The notes under the pieces were generated by a model. The model saw only the letters and a list, made by a program, of their open reading frames with translations. It was not told the DNA's origin and searched no databases. This document shows positions 9,272 through 17,968 of a DNA stretch of 64,000 nt, one piece after another. The DNA comes from JARRNE01 sp963824085 (GTDB taxonomy: Bacteria > Pseudomonadota > Gammaproteobacteria > Chromatiales > Chromatiaceae): positions 62,001 to 126,000 of the forward strand of contig CAWGNT010000018.1 of NCBI GenBank assembly GCA_963824085.1, written 5' to 3'. A program made the translations under genes and the position numbers. The stretch's first letter is position 1, and every line of letters begins with the position of its first letter.

Positions 9272-10345
9272 TTAAGCGTATCTCTTGTACATCTCTACAC
9301 TAAGCAGATCGGGTCGCTCTAGATAATACCGAAGTCGCTGCTTGTTATTGTACCGGTAGATTGCCTTCAGCAGCGGGAGATAATACTTTCCGTACGTCTT
9401 AAAGTATAATTCATTGACGTACCTAAAAAACTTTTCACCATTTTGTCCATTGGTTCGAAATCGAAACTGCGCGACTTCGTCAAGATCCATATCGAAATAA
9501 TCATCCGGTATCCGCGCAGGTTTGTTTAATATTGGCTGATACTGCTGAACAAAAGGTAAAACACCTAGTTTTCTCGTCATGTTGATGATTGTGTAATCTT
9601 GTGAAAGTCGCGTATTATATCCGTACATAATAACAGCCGTTACCTGCCCTTTTCCAAATCCTTTCAGTTTATCAGATTGCCGGCGAAACCATTCTGCCTG
9701 TTTCACCGTATTGCAGCTAAAATAGATCATCTTCCGCGAAAACCTCGAATTCACCGAGTCTACCTTTTTCAATTGTTGGTATATTTCATCGGTTAGCAAC
9801 TGAATATCGAGTGTTTGCGAAAAATTTACCCTGAGCTTTCTTCGTGCCATTTCTTCTAGAAGGTTGTGTACGTTAGGTGCCGCTAGAAGATTGTTATCGA
9901 GTAACATGACATTCTGCTGCCCCTTCGGTATAAAGTCGTCAAAGGTTGAATAGGTCGGCTGGATCCGACCCTCCTTCTTTGGAACAACGCAGAACGCGCA
10001 CCGCTTATTGCATCCGCGGGTCAGAAAGCCAAGTGCGTATGCGGTAAGACCGTACAGGCGATAGTCGGGAAAACAGTCGTCTACTTCGTCGGAAAGGCTT
10101 GTCGTAAGATCTACTCCGGTTCCTCCAAAACTTACTTTATCGCCGTATATCTCCTTCAATCGTTGGATCTTTGCATTAGATTTGTAAAGGTTAAACACTG
10201 CACTTGCAAAGTAGAGGTCCGCAGGGATTGATTGACATTTTCGCGAAAGAACGACTTCGCATCTCCGTAATTTATAGAAAGAACTCAATTTCATCAGCGC
10301 AAGATTGGGTATTTTGCTATCGACATCAAAGAGTATCACTCTCAT
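9272..10345 (-). CDS. Radical SAM protein of foreign, AT-rich origin
   Basis: A 357-residue protein with the radical SAM iron-sulfur motif TRGCNKRCAFCVVPKKEGR (C-x3-C-x2-C) near residue 111-129. The N-terminus (MRVILFDVDSKIPNLALMKL) resembles the degenerate B12-binding-like segment that precedes many radical SAM domains. Later motifs include LLDNNLL and VTAVIMYGYNTRLSQDYT. Base composition is clearly AT-rich compared with all neighbours, and the codon use is unlike them, indicating recent transfer. It stands alone beside an integrase, with no obvious partner peptide. The substrate is unknown. Confidence 0.8.
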   Translation of the reverse strand: MRVILFDVDSKIPNLALMKLSSFYKLRRCEVVLSRKCQSIPADLYFASAVFNLYKSNAKIQRLKEIYGDKVSFGGTGVDLTTSLSDEVDDCFPDYRLYGLTAYALGFLTRGCNKRCAFCVVPKKEGRIQPTYSTFDDFIPKGQQNVMLLDNNLLAAPNVHNLLEEMARRKLRVNFSQTLDIQLLTDEIYQQLKKVDSVNSRFSRKMIYFSCNTVKQAEWFRRQSDKLKGFGKGQVTAVIMYGYNTRLSQDYTIINMTRKLGVLPFVQQYQPILNKPARIPDDYFDMDLDEVAQFRFRTNGQNGEKFFRYVNELYFKTYGKYYLPLLKAIYRYNNKQRLRYYLERPDLLSVEMYKRYA

Positions 10346-10590
10346 CTCTATTCACTGTAGCTACAATAAGACTGGCCGAATTTAGGCGCTCTAATTCACG
10401 AGGTCAGAAGAAATTTAGTTATCCGACAGACAAATTCTTGCGGTGACACCTGTCATATCCTGCCGTTTAATTGGTCCGCTTCTGGTCGATTCCTACCGGT
10501 TGGGGTGGCGCCCCGGGGCATAGAGTGCCCGACGAAAACACCAACATCGTCCGTCGTCGCTGCCAAAGGCAGTGTGTCCGACAACAATCC

Positions 10591-11010
10591 TCAGCACACA
10601 GACAGTCTCGGGTACTCCTGGGCCATCCTGTTCCAGAACCCGCCACTCCAGTCCATGAGCACCGCCAGAAACCAGTCTTCGGGCGTTGCGCCGACTACAG
10701 CCTCGACCATCTGGCGTCCGCAGCCCTTGGTCGCGGAGGTGAGGGCGCAGAACTGCACGATTTTGTGCGGGACGTCGACGAGCAACTCCACCCCCACGAT
10801 ACCTGCCGCTCCGATGACGACGACTGGGTTCTTCTTGCCATCGGCTGAGAGAACATTCGAAGCCCCGATCCGATTCGGAAAGATCTTGATGTACCGGAGA
10901 TCGGGGATACGAGCGAGGCCTGTCGCGAGACTCTGGACGACCGGCGGGATTTGTCTGACGGAGTGAGCCTTCCGCACGCGCCCGCCATCAAGAAAATCGT
11001 GCTTGACCAT
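10591..11010 (-). CDS. Conserved hypothetical protein (139 aa)
   Basis: The ATG at 11010 has AGGGGG upstream; an in-frame start at 11097 adds residues with no coding character. The sequence has strongly protein-like segments (PDLRYIKIFPNRIGASNVLS, GAAGIVGVELLVDVPHKIVQ, VEAVVGATPEDWFLAVLMDW). I do not recognise the family with certainty; the pattern is loosely reminiscent of GNAT-fold proteins. It is monocistronic between the radical SAM gene and a secreted protein gene. Confidence 0.55.
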   Translation of the reverse strand: MVKHDFLDGGRVRKAHSVRQIPPVVQSLATGLARIPDLRYIKIFPNRIGASNVLSADGKKNPVVVIGAAGIVGVELLVDVPHKIVQFCALTSATKGCGRQMVEAVVGATPEDWFLAVLMDWSGGFWNRMAQEYPRLSVC

Positions 11011-11759
11011 GGTGCCCCCTGGAGACGTCCGGATTTCAGACCGCGCATGCGCATCGGTTCTATTGTCTCGCTCGGGTGGCTCAATCGGTGAGCCCATCGC
11101 GATCTGCGGTCGAACGCCTGACGTCGGCTGTTGGTCGGTTGCGTCCGTTCCTGGGATTCGAGGGCGGGAAAGGCCGCCAGAGGCAGCAGCCGACCCAAAG
11201 CAGTCCTACAGGGTTTGCTTATGAAGGGTACCAGAAGATTTTGCACCCTCGTCTCAACAAGAGCTTCCGCGACCGACGTTATCGAACCGTTCCGGTTTTT
11301 GCGACCTCGCGTGGATCGAAGAAGGTTTGGACTTTGTGCAGTCGCGCTGGCGGAAAACACCCCCGTGGTCTAGCCTGTACGGTATCCATCATCTAGAGGG
11401 GAATCACCGAATACCGAGCTGCCATTCTTGCCTGAACGACTCACCACAAGCAGCTCCAGGGGGAACCGGAGATGAAAAGAACATTGGCTGGGATTCTTTC
11501 CGCGATCGCGGTTCAGGCTTATGCTGGACTATCTGATTGGCGGCCATGTTGCGCGGGTGTCATTTCGCGACTTTGTGGAGAACCGCAAGGCCAGCGACGC
11601 CCAGCCACTACCCAGCACCTGTACAAACGCCTTTGCTTGCATGCGCCTACGATGCTACCGTCTCGCCCAATCCACCCGTCGTGCGGTTGGATTTCATTCC
11701 CTCCCCCTATCCCTAACCGCGTTGCCCAGAAGGGCGAATTCACTGAAGGAGACTTACAC
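11011..11759. other. Intergenic stretch with possible signal-peptide remnant
   Basis: An ATG at 11472 preceded by gaaccggag starts a short secretion-like peptide (MKRTLAGILSAIAVQAYAG), after which the frame loses protein character. This may be the start of a broken exported-protein gene. It is in frame with the next gene but runs through low-quality sequence, so I do not accept a fusion. Nothing else is recognisable here. Confidence 0.3.
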
Positions 11760-12311
11760 ATGAAGATACAGAGTCAATTTGCGCTGGCACTCACAATGGT
11801 TCTTGCCATCTTCGTTTTGCCCTCTGTTTCACTCGCAACAGAGGGCGGCTCCAAGGAAGCGAAGATAGCCCGCGCCATGGAGGCTGCCCCAAGTTCTATT
11901 GCCGGGAACGCCACGATCATTGACACGGACGGCACTGTCTTGAGAAAAGGCACGAATGGTTGGCACTGTCTTCCGGCATCAGCTGCCGGGTCACATCCCA
12001 TGTGCAACGACGAGGTCTGGATGCGTCTTTTGACGGCGGTCGGAAACAAAACGGACTTCAAGACCGACAGACTGGGGATCTCGTACATGCTGGCCGGGGA
12101 CGACAATGTCAATAACGCCGATCCGTATGACACCACGCCCGACCCTGGCGAGGTGTGGGTTCAAGAAGGCCCCCACCTTATGATCCTGGTATCGGATCCG
12201 AAAACGCTCGAGGGTTTGTCGGATGATCCTGACAATGGCGGACCTTACGTCATGTGGAAAGACACGCCCTATGCCCATATCATGGTCCCTGTCGGCCCAC
12301 GCGGGAAGTGA
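11760..12311 (+). CDS. Secreted hypothetical protein (184 aa)
   Basis: The ATG at 11760 follows a good AAGGAG site. A classical signal peptide (MKIQSQFALALTMVLAIFVL, ending near SLA) precedes a mature part with an acidic, cysteine-containing region (TNGWHCLPASA, SHPMCNDEVWMRLLT, LGISYMLAGDDNVNNADPYD). No enzyme motif was recognised. Export to the periplasm or outside is likely. A PEP-CTERM tail fragment lies just downstream in a separate frame. Confidence 0.65.
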   Translation: MKIQSQFALALTMVLAIFVLPSVSLATEGGSKEAKIARAMEAAPSSIAGNATIIDTDGTVLRKGTNGWHCLPASAAGSHPMCNDEVWMRLLTAVGNKTDFKTDRLGISYMLAGDDNVNNADPYDTTPDPGEVWVQEGPHLMILVSDPKTLEGLSDDPDNGGPYVMWKDTPYAHIMVPVGPRGK

Positions 12312-12500
12312 GTTTCACCTGGCCCTGGGGAATTGATTCATAGCGTAAGCTTCTTGGGCGCAACAGATGACATGATTATTTACGACCACTTGGCGCGCGC
12401 ACCTTTCTCTGGTAGCGCACCGGAGCCCACTACGCTCAGCCTGCTTGGCCTCAGCATCATTGGTATTAGCTATCGGCGGAGAAAGCGATTGACCGCATAG
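12312..12500 (+). pseudogene. PEP-CTERM protein, C-terminal fragment
   Basis: After a stop at 12309 the frame reads SVSFLGATDDMIIYDHLA and ends APEPTTLSLLGLSIIGI then SYRRRKRLTA before a stop at 12500. This is a textbook PEP-CTERM sorting signal: Pro-Glu-Pro, a hydrophobic helix and an arginine-rich tail, recognised by exosortase. Only about 60 C-terminal residues remain. The only in-frame ATG, at 12372, would give a 42-residue peptide without a signal sequence. The missing body was probably removed by rearrangement. Confidence 0.65.
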
Positions 12501-12525
12501 AACTTGACATCGAGCAGCCTTCGGA

Positions 12526-12546
12526 CCCCGCTTCGGCGGGGTTTCT
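12526..12546 (+). terminator. Rho-independent terminator after PEP-CTERM fragment
   Basis: A 6-bp GC stem (ccccgc / gcgggg) with a UUCG tetraloop is followed by tttct. It is correctly placed 25 bases past the stop codon. Confidence 0.8.
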
Positions 12547-12557
12547 ATCGTCCGCTT

Positions 12558-12591
12558 ATGGCCGCTATGTGAAGCTTCACATAACGGCCAT
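12558..12591. repeat. 34-bp imperfect palindrome with 18-bp perfect core
   Basis: The core tatgtgaagcttcacata (12566-12583) is a perfect palindrome. Outer arms atggccg and cggccat extend it to 34 bp with a single mismatched pair. The same core, extended to ctatgtgaagcttcacatag, recurs at 27581-27600. This dyad form is like that of recombinase or operator sites; function is inferred only. Confidence 0.7.
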
Positions 12592-12978
12592 TATGTGTAG
12601 GTCCAAACTATGTGAAGTCCCGGCGCCGATTCCCGGCCGATCGTGGGCTCAGGTTGGCAGTTACTTCACGTAGTGTGCGGGCACGCGGGAACCGCTCCAG
12701 TACCTCAGGTGATCGCTCGGTATGGCTCCTCGGATCGCGCTGGTCAGGCTGCCCGACCGTCTACCGCACAAGCTCTCGCGAATCCGGTCTCCTAGCTCGA
12801 GGGAAGACCGCGCTGTACCCCCTATCCTGGGTCCCGTGAAGACCTTAGGCACCTCGGAAGACCGGAGTACTATGTGAAGCTTCGCCGCCTTTCGCCAAGC
12901 CGTAGCCCAGCAATCAGGCGAACTTCAGACGCCTGGCGATTCGAACTCCACATAGTTTGGACCTACACATAATGGCCG
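12585..12978. mobile_element. 394-bp element with perfect 30-bp terminal inverted repeats
   Basis: Bases 12585-12614 and 12949-12978 are exact inverse complements over 30 bases (left end begins cggccattatgtgtagg). The interior carries two further copies of the half-site tatgtgaag (12609 and 12871) and no recognisable gene. The left end overlaps the palindrome at 12558-12591. It looks like a non-autonomous element moved by a recombinase encoded elsewhere. Confidence 0.6.
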
Positions 12979-13117
12979 ACTGCTGCCCGTCGACTCCTGA
13001 CCTGAAGGACCAGCGCCGCCCTACAGCGCCCTTCGTATGGCCGGTCGTCGAACGTGACCAACAGGGCTGAATCCGAACGCTCGGTCCAGGAGATCTGTAT
13101 CAGCGCAGGGATCTGAA

Positions 13118-13366
13118 TTGACCCTGACCCCTTATCCGACCACTTATCCCCTCAACAGCCATGGCGAGGTCGAGACCGGTGTCGGAGGCAGCACGAGTGT
13201 CCCAGGGCTCTTCGCGGTGGGCGACGTCACCAATGGCTTCGGCAAGCGCATCATCATTGCCGCCGGCGATGGGGCCCGCGCGGCGCTGGCCGCGGGCGAG
13301 TATATTCAGGCTCGCCGAGACCGTTCCGTGACTGCACCGAAAGGAAGTCCGGGTGCCCGACCCTAA
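13118..13366 (+). pseudogene. Thioredoxin reductase-like flavoprotein, C-terminal fragment
   Basis: The frame contains GSTSVPGLFAVGDVTNGFGK then RIIIAAGDGARAALAAGEYI, the FAD-binding GD box and C-terminal helix of thioredoxin reductase or AhpF-type enzymes. Only about 60 residues match, of a usual 300 or more. It begins abruptly after sequence rich in gaccctgacccc and ends in non-homologous residues. It is a remnant. Confidence 0.7.
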
Positions 13367-13556
13367 TGATGGCGGCATGCCAGGCGGACATAGCCCCGAC
13401 GTTTGGGAGCTGACGGTCAACGGAGCGAGTTGAGCCAACATCCTTATGAGCCTACGGCTGTATACCTGACTCCAATGGCCTTTTGCTGCGCCGGGCCCCT
13501 CGCGCGAGCTGTCGGCGCGCGAGCACGATGGAAACAGCCCCATAGGAGGTATACCT

Positions 13557-13982
13557 ATGACGAACTACAAGCGGATTCTCGCCCTGGTCGACTTCAGCGG
13601 GCACACCGATGCAGTCATTCAGAGCGCCGTGATGCAGGTCGCATGCAGCGGATCGATGTTCTCGGTGTTGCACGTCGTCGACTATACGCGCCCGCTGGAC
13701 GACGACTACATCCAGCCGCCCGTCGACACGGCGGAAGAGACTCTGCTCGCTGCGGCGAGGGAGAAGCTCGAAGAGACGCTGCGGCGTCTCGGCGTAGCCA
13801 ACGCCAATGTTATTGTCGTCTGCGGAAATCCCAGGCACGAAATCTTGCGGGTCGCGGAACGGGAGGTCCCCGACCTGATCGTGATCGGTGCCCACGGCCA
13901 TCACGGTATCAGTGACCTGCTTGGCTCAACGACCGACCGGGTGCTGCACCGGGCGTCCTGCCATGTGCTGACGGTCAGGTGA
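13557..13982 (+). CDS. Universal stress protein UspA family
   Basis: A 141-residue single-domain Usp protein with a strong site (taggagg, 10 bases ahead of the ATG). The ATP-binding signature G-x2-G-x9-G-S/T is present as GAHGHHGISDLLGSTTDRVL near the C-terminus, and the N-terminal strand YKRILALVDFSGHTD carries the conserved aspartate. The protein is cytosolic and expected to bind ATP and form dimers. It stands alone in a stretch of gene remnants. Confidence 0.9.
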   Translation: MTNYKRILALVDFSGHTDAVIQSAVMQVACSGSMFSVLHVVDYTRPLDDDYIQPPVDTAEETLLAAAREKLEETLRRLGVANANVIVVCGNPRHEILRVAEREVPDLIVIGAHGHHGISDLLGSTTDRVLHRASCHVLTVR

Positions 13983-14385
13983 TCCGCACGCCGAGCTCGA
14001 ACCGGCGTGAGACCTGCTGAACCTGTGCAGGGCGATCGGTGTGGGGGCCCGGCAAGACGGTGACTGAGCCGTAAGGCGAGACCCGGGTGTCGCGAAACCG
14101 TGAGGTGATAAGCCACTTGGGACCGGACTTCCCCTTCTGCCGCAATAGTTCTGGTGCCCGCGCTCCCAGGCGCGGCACCGACGGTCGGCGGCGCGGCTCG
14201 TCCAGGAGTGTCGGCGGCAATGTGGACGCGCGCCGTCGGGAAGAGCGCGGCATCGAGTTCCGTATGCTGCATCCTACGCGACCCAGAGACTGGTGAACGT
14301 CACTCTGATGAACAGGTCGGACATGTGGCGAGTGTGTGCCTCCTCCCGAGCGGTACCGGAGTGCATCGGTCTCTCCACCGTACCT
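13983..14385. other. Gene-free stretch
   Basis: Open frames on both strands here have biased composition without family resemblance. No RNA, repeat or promoter was identified. Confidence 0.35.
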
Positions 14386-15291
14386 TCAGCCGCCGGTATG
14401 GTCTCCTCCGGCCGTTAGCGGGGCAATCCTGAATCGGCGCAGGAATGCGAGCAGTGATCCGCCATGGGCGAAGATGGCATCGCTGGAGTCGTGGCCGGTG
14501 GCGGGGAGGAGCAGCAGCGTGGTGCGCTCATCCGGGCGGTTGGCGTAAATGCGCCGCGCATCCGAGGGAGGAACGCGATCGTCCTCCTCACCGTGGACCA
14601 AGAGGACCGGACAGCTCACGTGGCGAATGGTGTTGCAGGGGGCGATCGCGTCGAAGCGGGCCTTGATCGTCCGCTCGATGTAGCGCAACACCAGCCATCC
14701 AATGGGCCAGTACGGGATGTGACGCGAGCGCATTTGGCGGCGCATGAGGACCCCGGGGTGGGCGAAGGCGGCAATGCTCACCACAGCGGCGAGGTCGCCG
14801 CGGCGGGAGGCCACCAGCAGCGCGGCGCCTGCGCCTACGGAGTGGCCGAGCAGGAACAGCCGCTGCTCGTCGACGCCCGGTTGGTGAGCGAGCCAGTCGA
14901 GGCCATGCTCCAGGTCCTCGGCGAAGCGCGGCATAGAGGAGAAATCGTCGGCGTCGCTGCTGCCGTGGTTGCGGGCGTCCAAGAGCAGCGTAGCATAGCC
15001 CGCCTCGTGCAACAGCGTGGCGAAGGGAAGCATGTGCTCGGCATTGCCCCCCCAGCCGTGCATCACCGCCACCGCCGGCGCCTTGCTCACGCGTGCCTCG
15101 CTCGGGACGAACCAGGCGAACAGGCGCTTGCCGTTCGCGGTTGGAATGCGCACAGCGTGAAATGGCAGGCCCAGGTCTGCGGGCGTTCGGCGCTCAGGTT
15201 CTCTGGGCGCTTGGTAGGTGCGGTGAATCACCGGTGGCGCCAAGATGGTCGCCACCAGCAGGACGAGCGCGACTAGAATGACGATGCTCAA
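14386..15291 (-). CDS. Membrane-anchored alpha/beta hydrolase
   Basis: A 301-residue hydrolase with an N-terminal hydrophobic anchor (VILVALVLLVATILAPPVI). The oxyanion motif HGWGG, nucleophile elbow GHSVGAG, acid in VHGEEDDRVP and histidine in ATGHDSSDA form a complete Ser-Asp-His set. Such proteins are esterases or peptidases of unknown substrate. The start is TTG at 15291 preceded by AAGGA. The C-terminal residues after LLAFLRRF are probably non-conserved. Confidence 0.8.
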   Translation of the reverse strand: MSIVILVALVLLVATILAPPVIHRTYQAPREPERRTPADLGLPFHAVRIPTANGKRLFAWFVPSEARVSKAPAVAVMHGWGGNAEHMLPFATLLHEAGYATLLLDARNHGSSDADDFSSMPRFAEDLEHGLDWLAHQPGVDEQRLFLLGHSVGAGAALLVASRRGDLAAVVSIAAFAHPGVLMRRQMRSRHIPYWPIGWLVLRYIERTIKARFDAIAPCNTIRHVSCPVLLVHGEEDDRVPPSDARRIYANRPDERTTLLLLPATGHDSSDAIFAHGGSLLAFLRRFRIAPLTAGGDHTGG

Positions 15292-15327
15292 CCCAGTTCC
15301 TTGGTCTCATCACGCATTCTTTCGAGG

Positions 15328-15693
15328 TTAGTGCCCCTTGGTCGGGGGCTTGTTGCAGCAAGCCGACGCCGGCGCATTCGCGTTTCCCCGGCCGGTGAGA
15401 TCAAGGTTCTGGTACCAGACGGATTTCAAGCGGCCCCAGCGGTTGCCTGCGGGTGGAAAGCCGGCTGCTTCGGCGGCACGTTCTAGGGATTGGTAGTCGG
15501 TCTTGGTGACCAGGTAGGTCATTGAGACCCGTTTCTTGGTGTGGTCGGCCGATACCCGCAGCACCCCTTCAATGCATGCCAGCGCTTGCTCCAGGTCTGA
15601 GTCGTCCCCCGGATCGCCGAGGGCCGGTATCCGCATCTTGCGCTTGACCTCCCAGGCAGTATCCATTGACTGATCTGTGCTCTTGTCGATCAT
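15328..15693 (-). CDS. Small cysteine-tailed hypothetical protein
   Basis: A 121-residue protein with segments LEQALACIEGVLRVSADHTK and MTYLVTKTDYQSLERAAEAA, an alternation recalling ferredoxin-like heavy-metal-associated domains, and a C-terminal ACCNKPPTKGH that could bind metal. No CxxC motif is present. It lies next to copper-related genes (DUF411, DsbC-like, copA remnant), so a role in metal handling is plausible but unproven. Confidence 0.5.
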   Translation of the reverse strand: MIDKSTDQSMDTAWEVKRKMRIPALGDPGDDSDLEQALACIEGVLRVSADHTKKRVSMTYLVTKTDYQSLERAAEAAGFPPAGNRWGRLKSVWYQNLDLTGRGNANAPASACCNKPPTKGH

Positions 15694-15921
15694 GACGTTG
15701 CCTCCGATGGTTCAAAGGGGCCTAACCTTCCACCTTTGTTTCCGCTCACTGCGACCGCTCCCGGGCCGAGCGGGGCGTAACGGCCTGCGAGGGCATCGGC
15801 TACGGCGCGTGCGGTCTGTTCAGCCGAAGCCCCGATACTGTACCGCGCAGGCCTGCTGTGGCGATAACAACGATTCAGAATAGCCACCAGGGTCCGTCCT
15901 CGAAACCTTCGGACGATCGCT

Positions 15922-16371
15922 TTAGTGGCTCGCGAAGACCCGACTCGGACCGTCCTCGAGCGTCAGCACCTGATAGGAGTCGCGGCGCGGGCCCTCCATT
16001 CCCGGGGAGCCCATCGGCATGCCGGGGACCGTCAGCCCTCTGACCTTGGGGCGCTCCGCGAGGAGCCGCCGTATGTCTTGGGCCGGGACATGGCCTTCGA
16101 TCACGTAGCCGCCTACGCGTGCTGTATGGCAGGAGGCCTGTTCCGGCTTCACGCCTGCCATGGATTTGACCATGCGTAGATCGGTCAGATCCACGGCGTC
16201 CACTGCGAGTCCTTGTTCCCGCAGGTGACTAATCCACTTCTCGCAGCAGCCGCAGGTCGGTGACTTGTAGACGGTGACGGTCTCGCCGGCGGCCAGGCTG
16301 GCGAGGGGAGCGGCCAGTGTCGCAGCGGTGATGATGGCCCGTACGACTGCGTTCATGCTGTTCATGGTCAT
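15922..16371 (-). CDS. DUF411 periplasmic metal-binding protein
   Basis: A 149-residue protein with a signal peptide (ending near LASLAAG) and the DUF411 signature TVYKSPTCGCCEKWISHLRE, where the CGCC cluster is a likely copper site. Further family motifs are ASCHTARVGGYVIEGHVPAQ and PGMPMGSPGME, the latter a methionine-rich site. DUF411 proteins are found with copper-resistance genes and act in the periplasm. Here it lies downstream of the DsbC-like gene in the decayed copper locus. Confidence 0.85.
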   Translation of the reverse strand: MTMNSMNAVVRAIITAATLAAPLASLAAGETVTVYKSPTCGCCEKWISHLREQGLAVDAVDLTDLRMVKSMAGVKPEQASCHTARVGGYVIEGHVPAQDIRRLLAERPKVRGLTVPGMPMGSPGMEGPRRDSYQVLTLEDGPSRVFASH

Positions 16372-16430
16372 TGCCTCTCTAGCTCGTGATAGTTCTCGAC
16401 GGAGGTAGGACGTGATGTTGCTTACTTACG

Positions 16431-17216
16431 TCATGGCTTGGCTGGTGTATTCCCCAGGCCCAAGCGCGCCGTAAGCTTCTGCGCACTCAGGTAACCCGAG
16501 ACGGCGGCACCGCTGGGCAGCACAATAGTCGGCGTGCCGCGGACCCCGAATTCCGTGCCCAGGCGATACCCGGCATCCACCGCGGCGGCGGCCGCGCAAT
16601 CGCCCGTTCCCAGCTCGCCACTCGCCACCCCGGTGGCGATGTCCATGGCCTTGCTCCGGTCATCGGCACACCAGATCGCACGTAGGTCCTTGTAACCTGG
16701 CCCCTTCTCGCCGCCGCGAGGGAATGGGATATAGGCAACCGTCACGCCCGCCTGGCGCAGCGCCGGGACCTCCGCCTGCAGCTTGCGGCAGTACGGGCAG
16801 GAGCTATCGGTGAAGACATGGATGCGCGCCTTCTCTGCCCCGTCTGCGGGATAGATCAGGAGATCACTCGCGGGAAAGCCGGCGAGGGCGGCCAGGTGGT
16901 CTTTGTTGCGCTGCCGGTCGGTCAGATTCTCACCGGTCGCGAGATCGAGCAGATCACCGGCAAAGGCATGGTGCCCGTCTGCGGTGATGTAGACATAGGC
17001 CGAGCCGATCTTGACCCGAAAGATGCCGCTGACCGGCGTGGGCTCGGGCGCTCCGAGCTTGGCGCCCGGCACCAGGCGCTGGAGCTGTGCCGTCGGGGGC
17101 TCTTGCTGAGCACTCGAGTCGGGTTCTGCCGCGAGCGATACCCTGCATGTCGAAAGTGTGGCGAAGGCAAGGACCGTCACGGTCAGTGTCGGTGATGAGC
17201 TTCGATGCTTGTGCAT
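16431..17216 (-). CDS. DsbC/DsbG-like thiol:disulfide interchange protein
   Basis: A 261-residue exported protein from the ATG at 17216, chosen for the GAGGAA site upstream; a longer frame to 17537 runs into the copB remnant. A signal peptide is followed by a DsbC-type dimerisation part (VSGIFRVKIGSAYVYITADG) and a thioredoxin-fold domain with CPYC in VFTDSSCPYCRKLQAEVPAL. The cis-proline loop appears as RGTPTIVLPSG. It would isomerise or reduce disulfides in periplasmic proteins. Its place beside copper genes suggests repair of copper-damaged disulfides. Confidence 0.85.
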   Translation of the reverse strand: MHKHRSSSPTLTVTVLAFATLSTCRVSLAAEPDSSAQQEPPTAQLQRLVPGAKLGAPEPTPVSGIFRVKIGSAYVYITADGHHAFAGDLLDLATGENLTDRQRNKDHLAALAGFPASDLLIYPADGAEKARIHVFTDSSCPYCRKLQAEVPALRQAGVTVAYIPFPRGGEKGPGYKDLRAIWCADDRSKAMDIATGVASGELGTGDCAAAAAVDAGYRLGTEFGVRGTPTIVLPSGAAVSGYLSAQKLTARLGLGNTPAKP

Positions 17217-17321
17217 GTGTTGGTTCCTCATTGCTAGATCGCACGGCGATGAATGATCACTGTAGGGCCTGCAAAGCCACGTGCCTCCGCATCGAGGCGC
17301 GTGGATGGTGAGGGGCTGACG

Positions 17322-17505
17322 CTTAGGACCATGCCCGTATGCCGACGACAAACTCAAGGTCGCTCGTTGCCTGGCCCTCCTGCCGCGCATAAACGGCGGT
17401 GCCACCGAAGAGCTTCTCTCAGTTGACCCCGACGTAGGGGCAAGCTCGCGCCGGGTCTCGTAGCGCAGGCGCAACCCAAGATCCATGTTGGTCACGCCAG
17501 GCCCT
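17322..17505 (-). pseudogene. copB: copB (copper resistance outer-membrane protein), C-terminal remnant
   Basis: Minus-strand frames give NMDLGLRLRYETRRELAP, then after a one-base shift YVGVN, a TGA stop where tryptophan is expected, EKLFGGTAVYARQEG and SDLEFVVGIRAW. This is the last beta-strand region of CopB. The frameshift and the nonsense codon show decay. Its 5' side joins directly to copA sequence at about 17500, so a deletion has removed most of copA and the start of copB. Confidence 0.75.
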
Positions 17506-17878
17506 CCATGTGGGTGGGAAGGATGATGCTGTGCCAATGGATCGAGCTCGATTCCGGTAGATGATTGGTGACCCGCAAGGTCACTCGGTCACCCTCGCGC
17601 CAGCGCAGGATTGGCGCAGGCACCGAGCCGTTGACTGCCGTGGCGGCGGCCGGCGAGCCGGTGAAGTTGACGGTCTCCAGGCCGATCCTGAGGTGGAAGT
17701 CCTTGCCGCGCAGGGTGACCGGACCCGTTCGCGCGGGCGTCGTTGCCAACAGGCGCGTCGGGCGCAGTCCCAGCCCGGCCACGACGCCACCCACGGCGAT
17801 CCCCTGCACAAAGCGGCGGCGGGAGAGGTCGGGCACGGGGATGCGCGCGGCGCGAAGGTCAGGTTCGCGGAAGCTCAT
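17492..17878 (-). pseudogene. copA: copA (multicopper oxidase), N-terminal remnant
   Basis: A 128-residue frame begins with a Tat signal (SRRRFVQGIAVGGVVAGLGL) and contains the first cupredoxin motif IHWHSIILPTHMEG, which carries type 2/3 copper ligands. CopA proteins are about 600 residues. The frame stops immediately after HMEGLA, where sequence from the end of copB begins. The other three copper-binding motifs are lost, so no oxidase activity is possible. Confidence 0.85.
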
Positions 17879-17968
17879 TGTTGGTGTTCCTCGACTGTCG
17901 AAGCGGAAATGCGACGAAACCGGGCAGCATTGCCCGGGTGGCAGCGCAAAGGCGGCTGCCAGGATGTG

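Noticed and set aside
11472..12311. A 279-residue fusion starting at 11472
   Set aside because: A strong ribosome site and signal peptide start at 11760; the sequence between lacks coding character.
15690..15887. Small 65-residue minus-strand gene
   Set aside because: No ribosome site, no motif, and typical GC-rich shadow composition.
16431..17537. A 368-residue DsbC-like protein with a long N-terminus
   Set aside because: The extra part is the frameshifted CopB remnant; the signal peptide and ribosome site fit a start at 17216.
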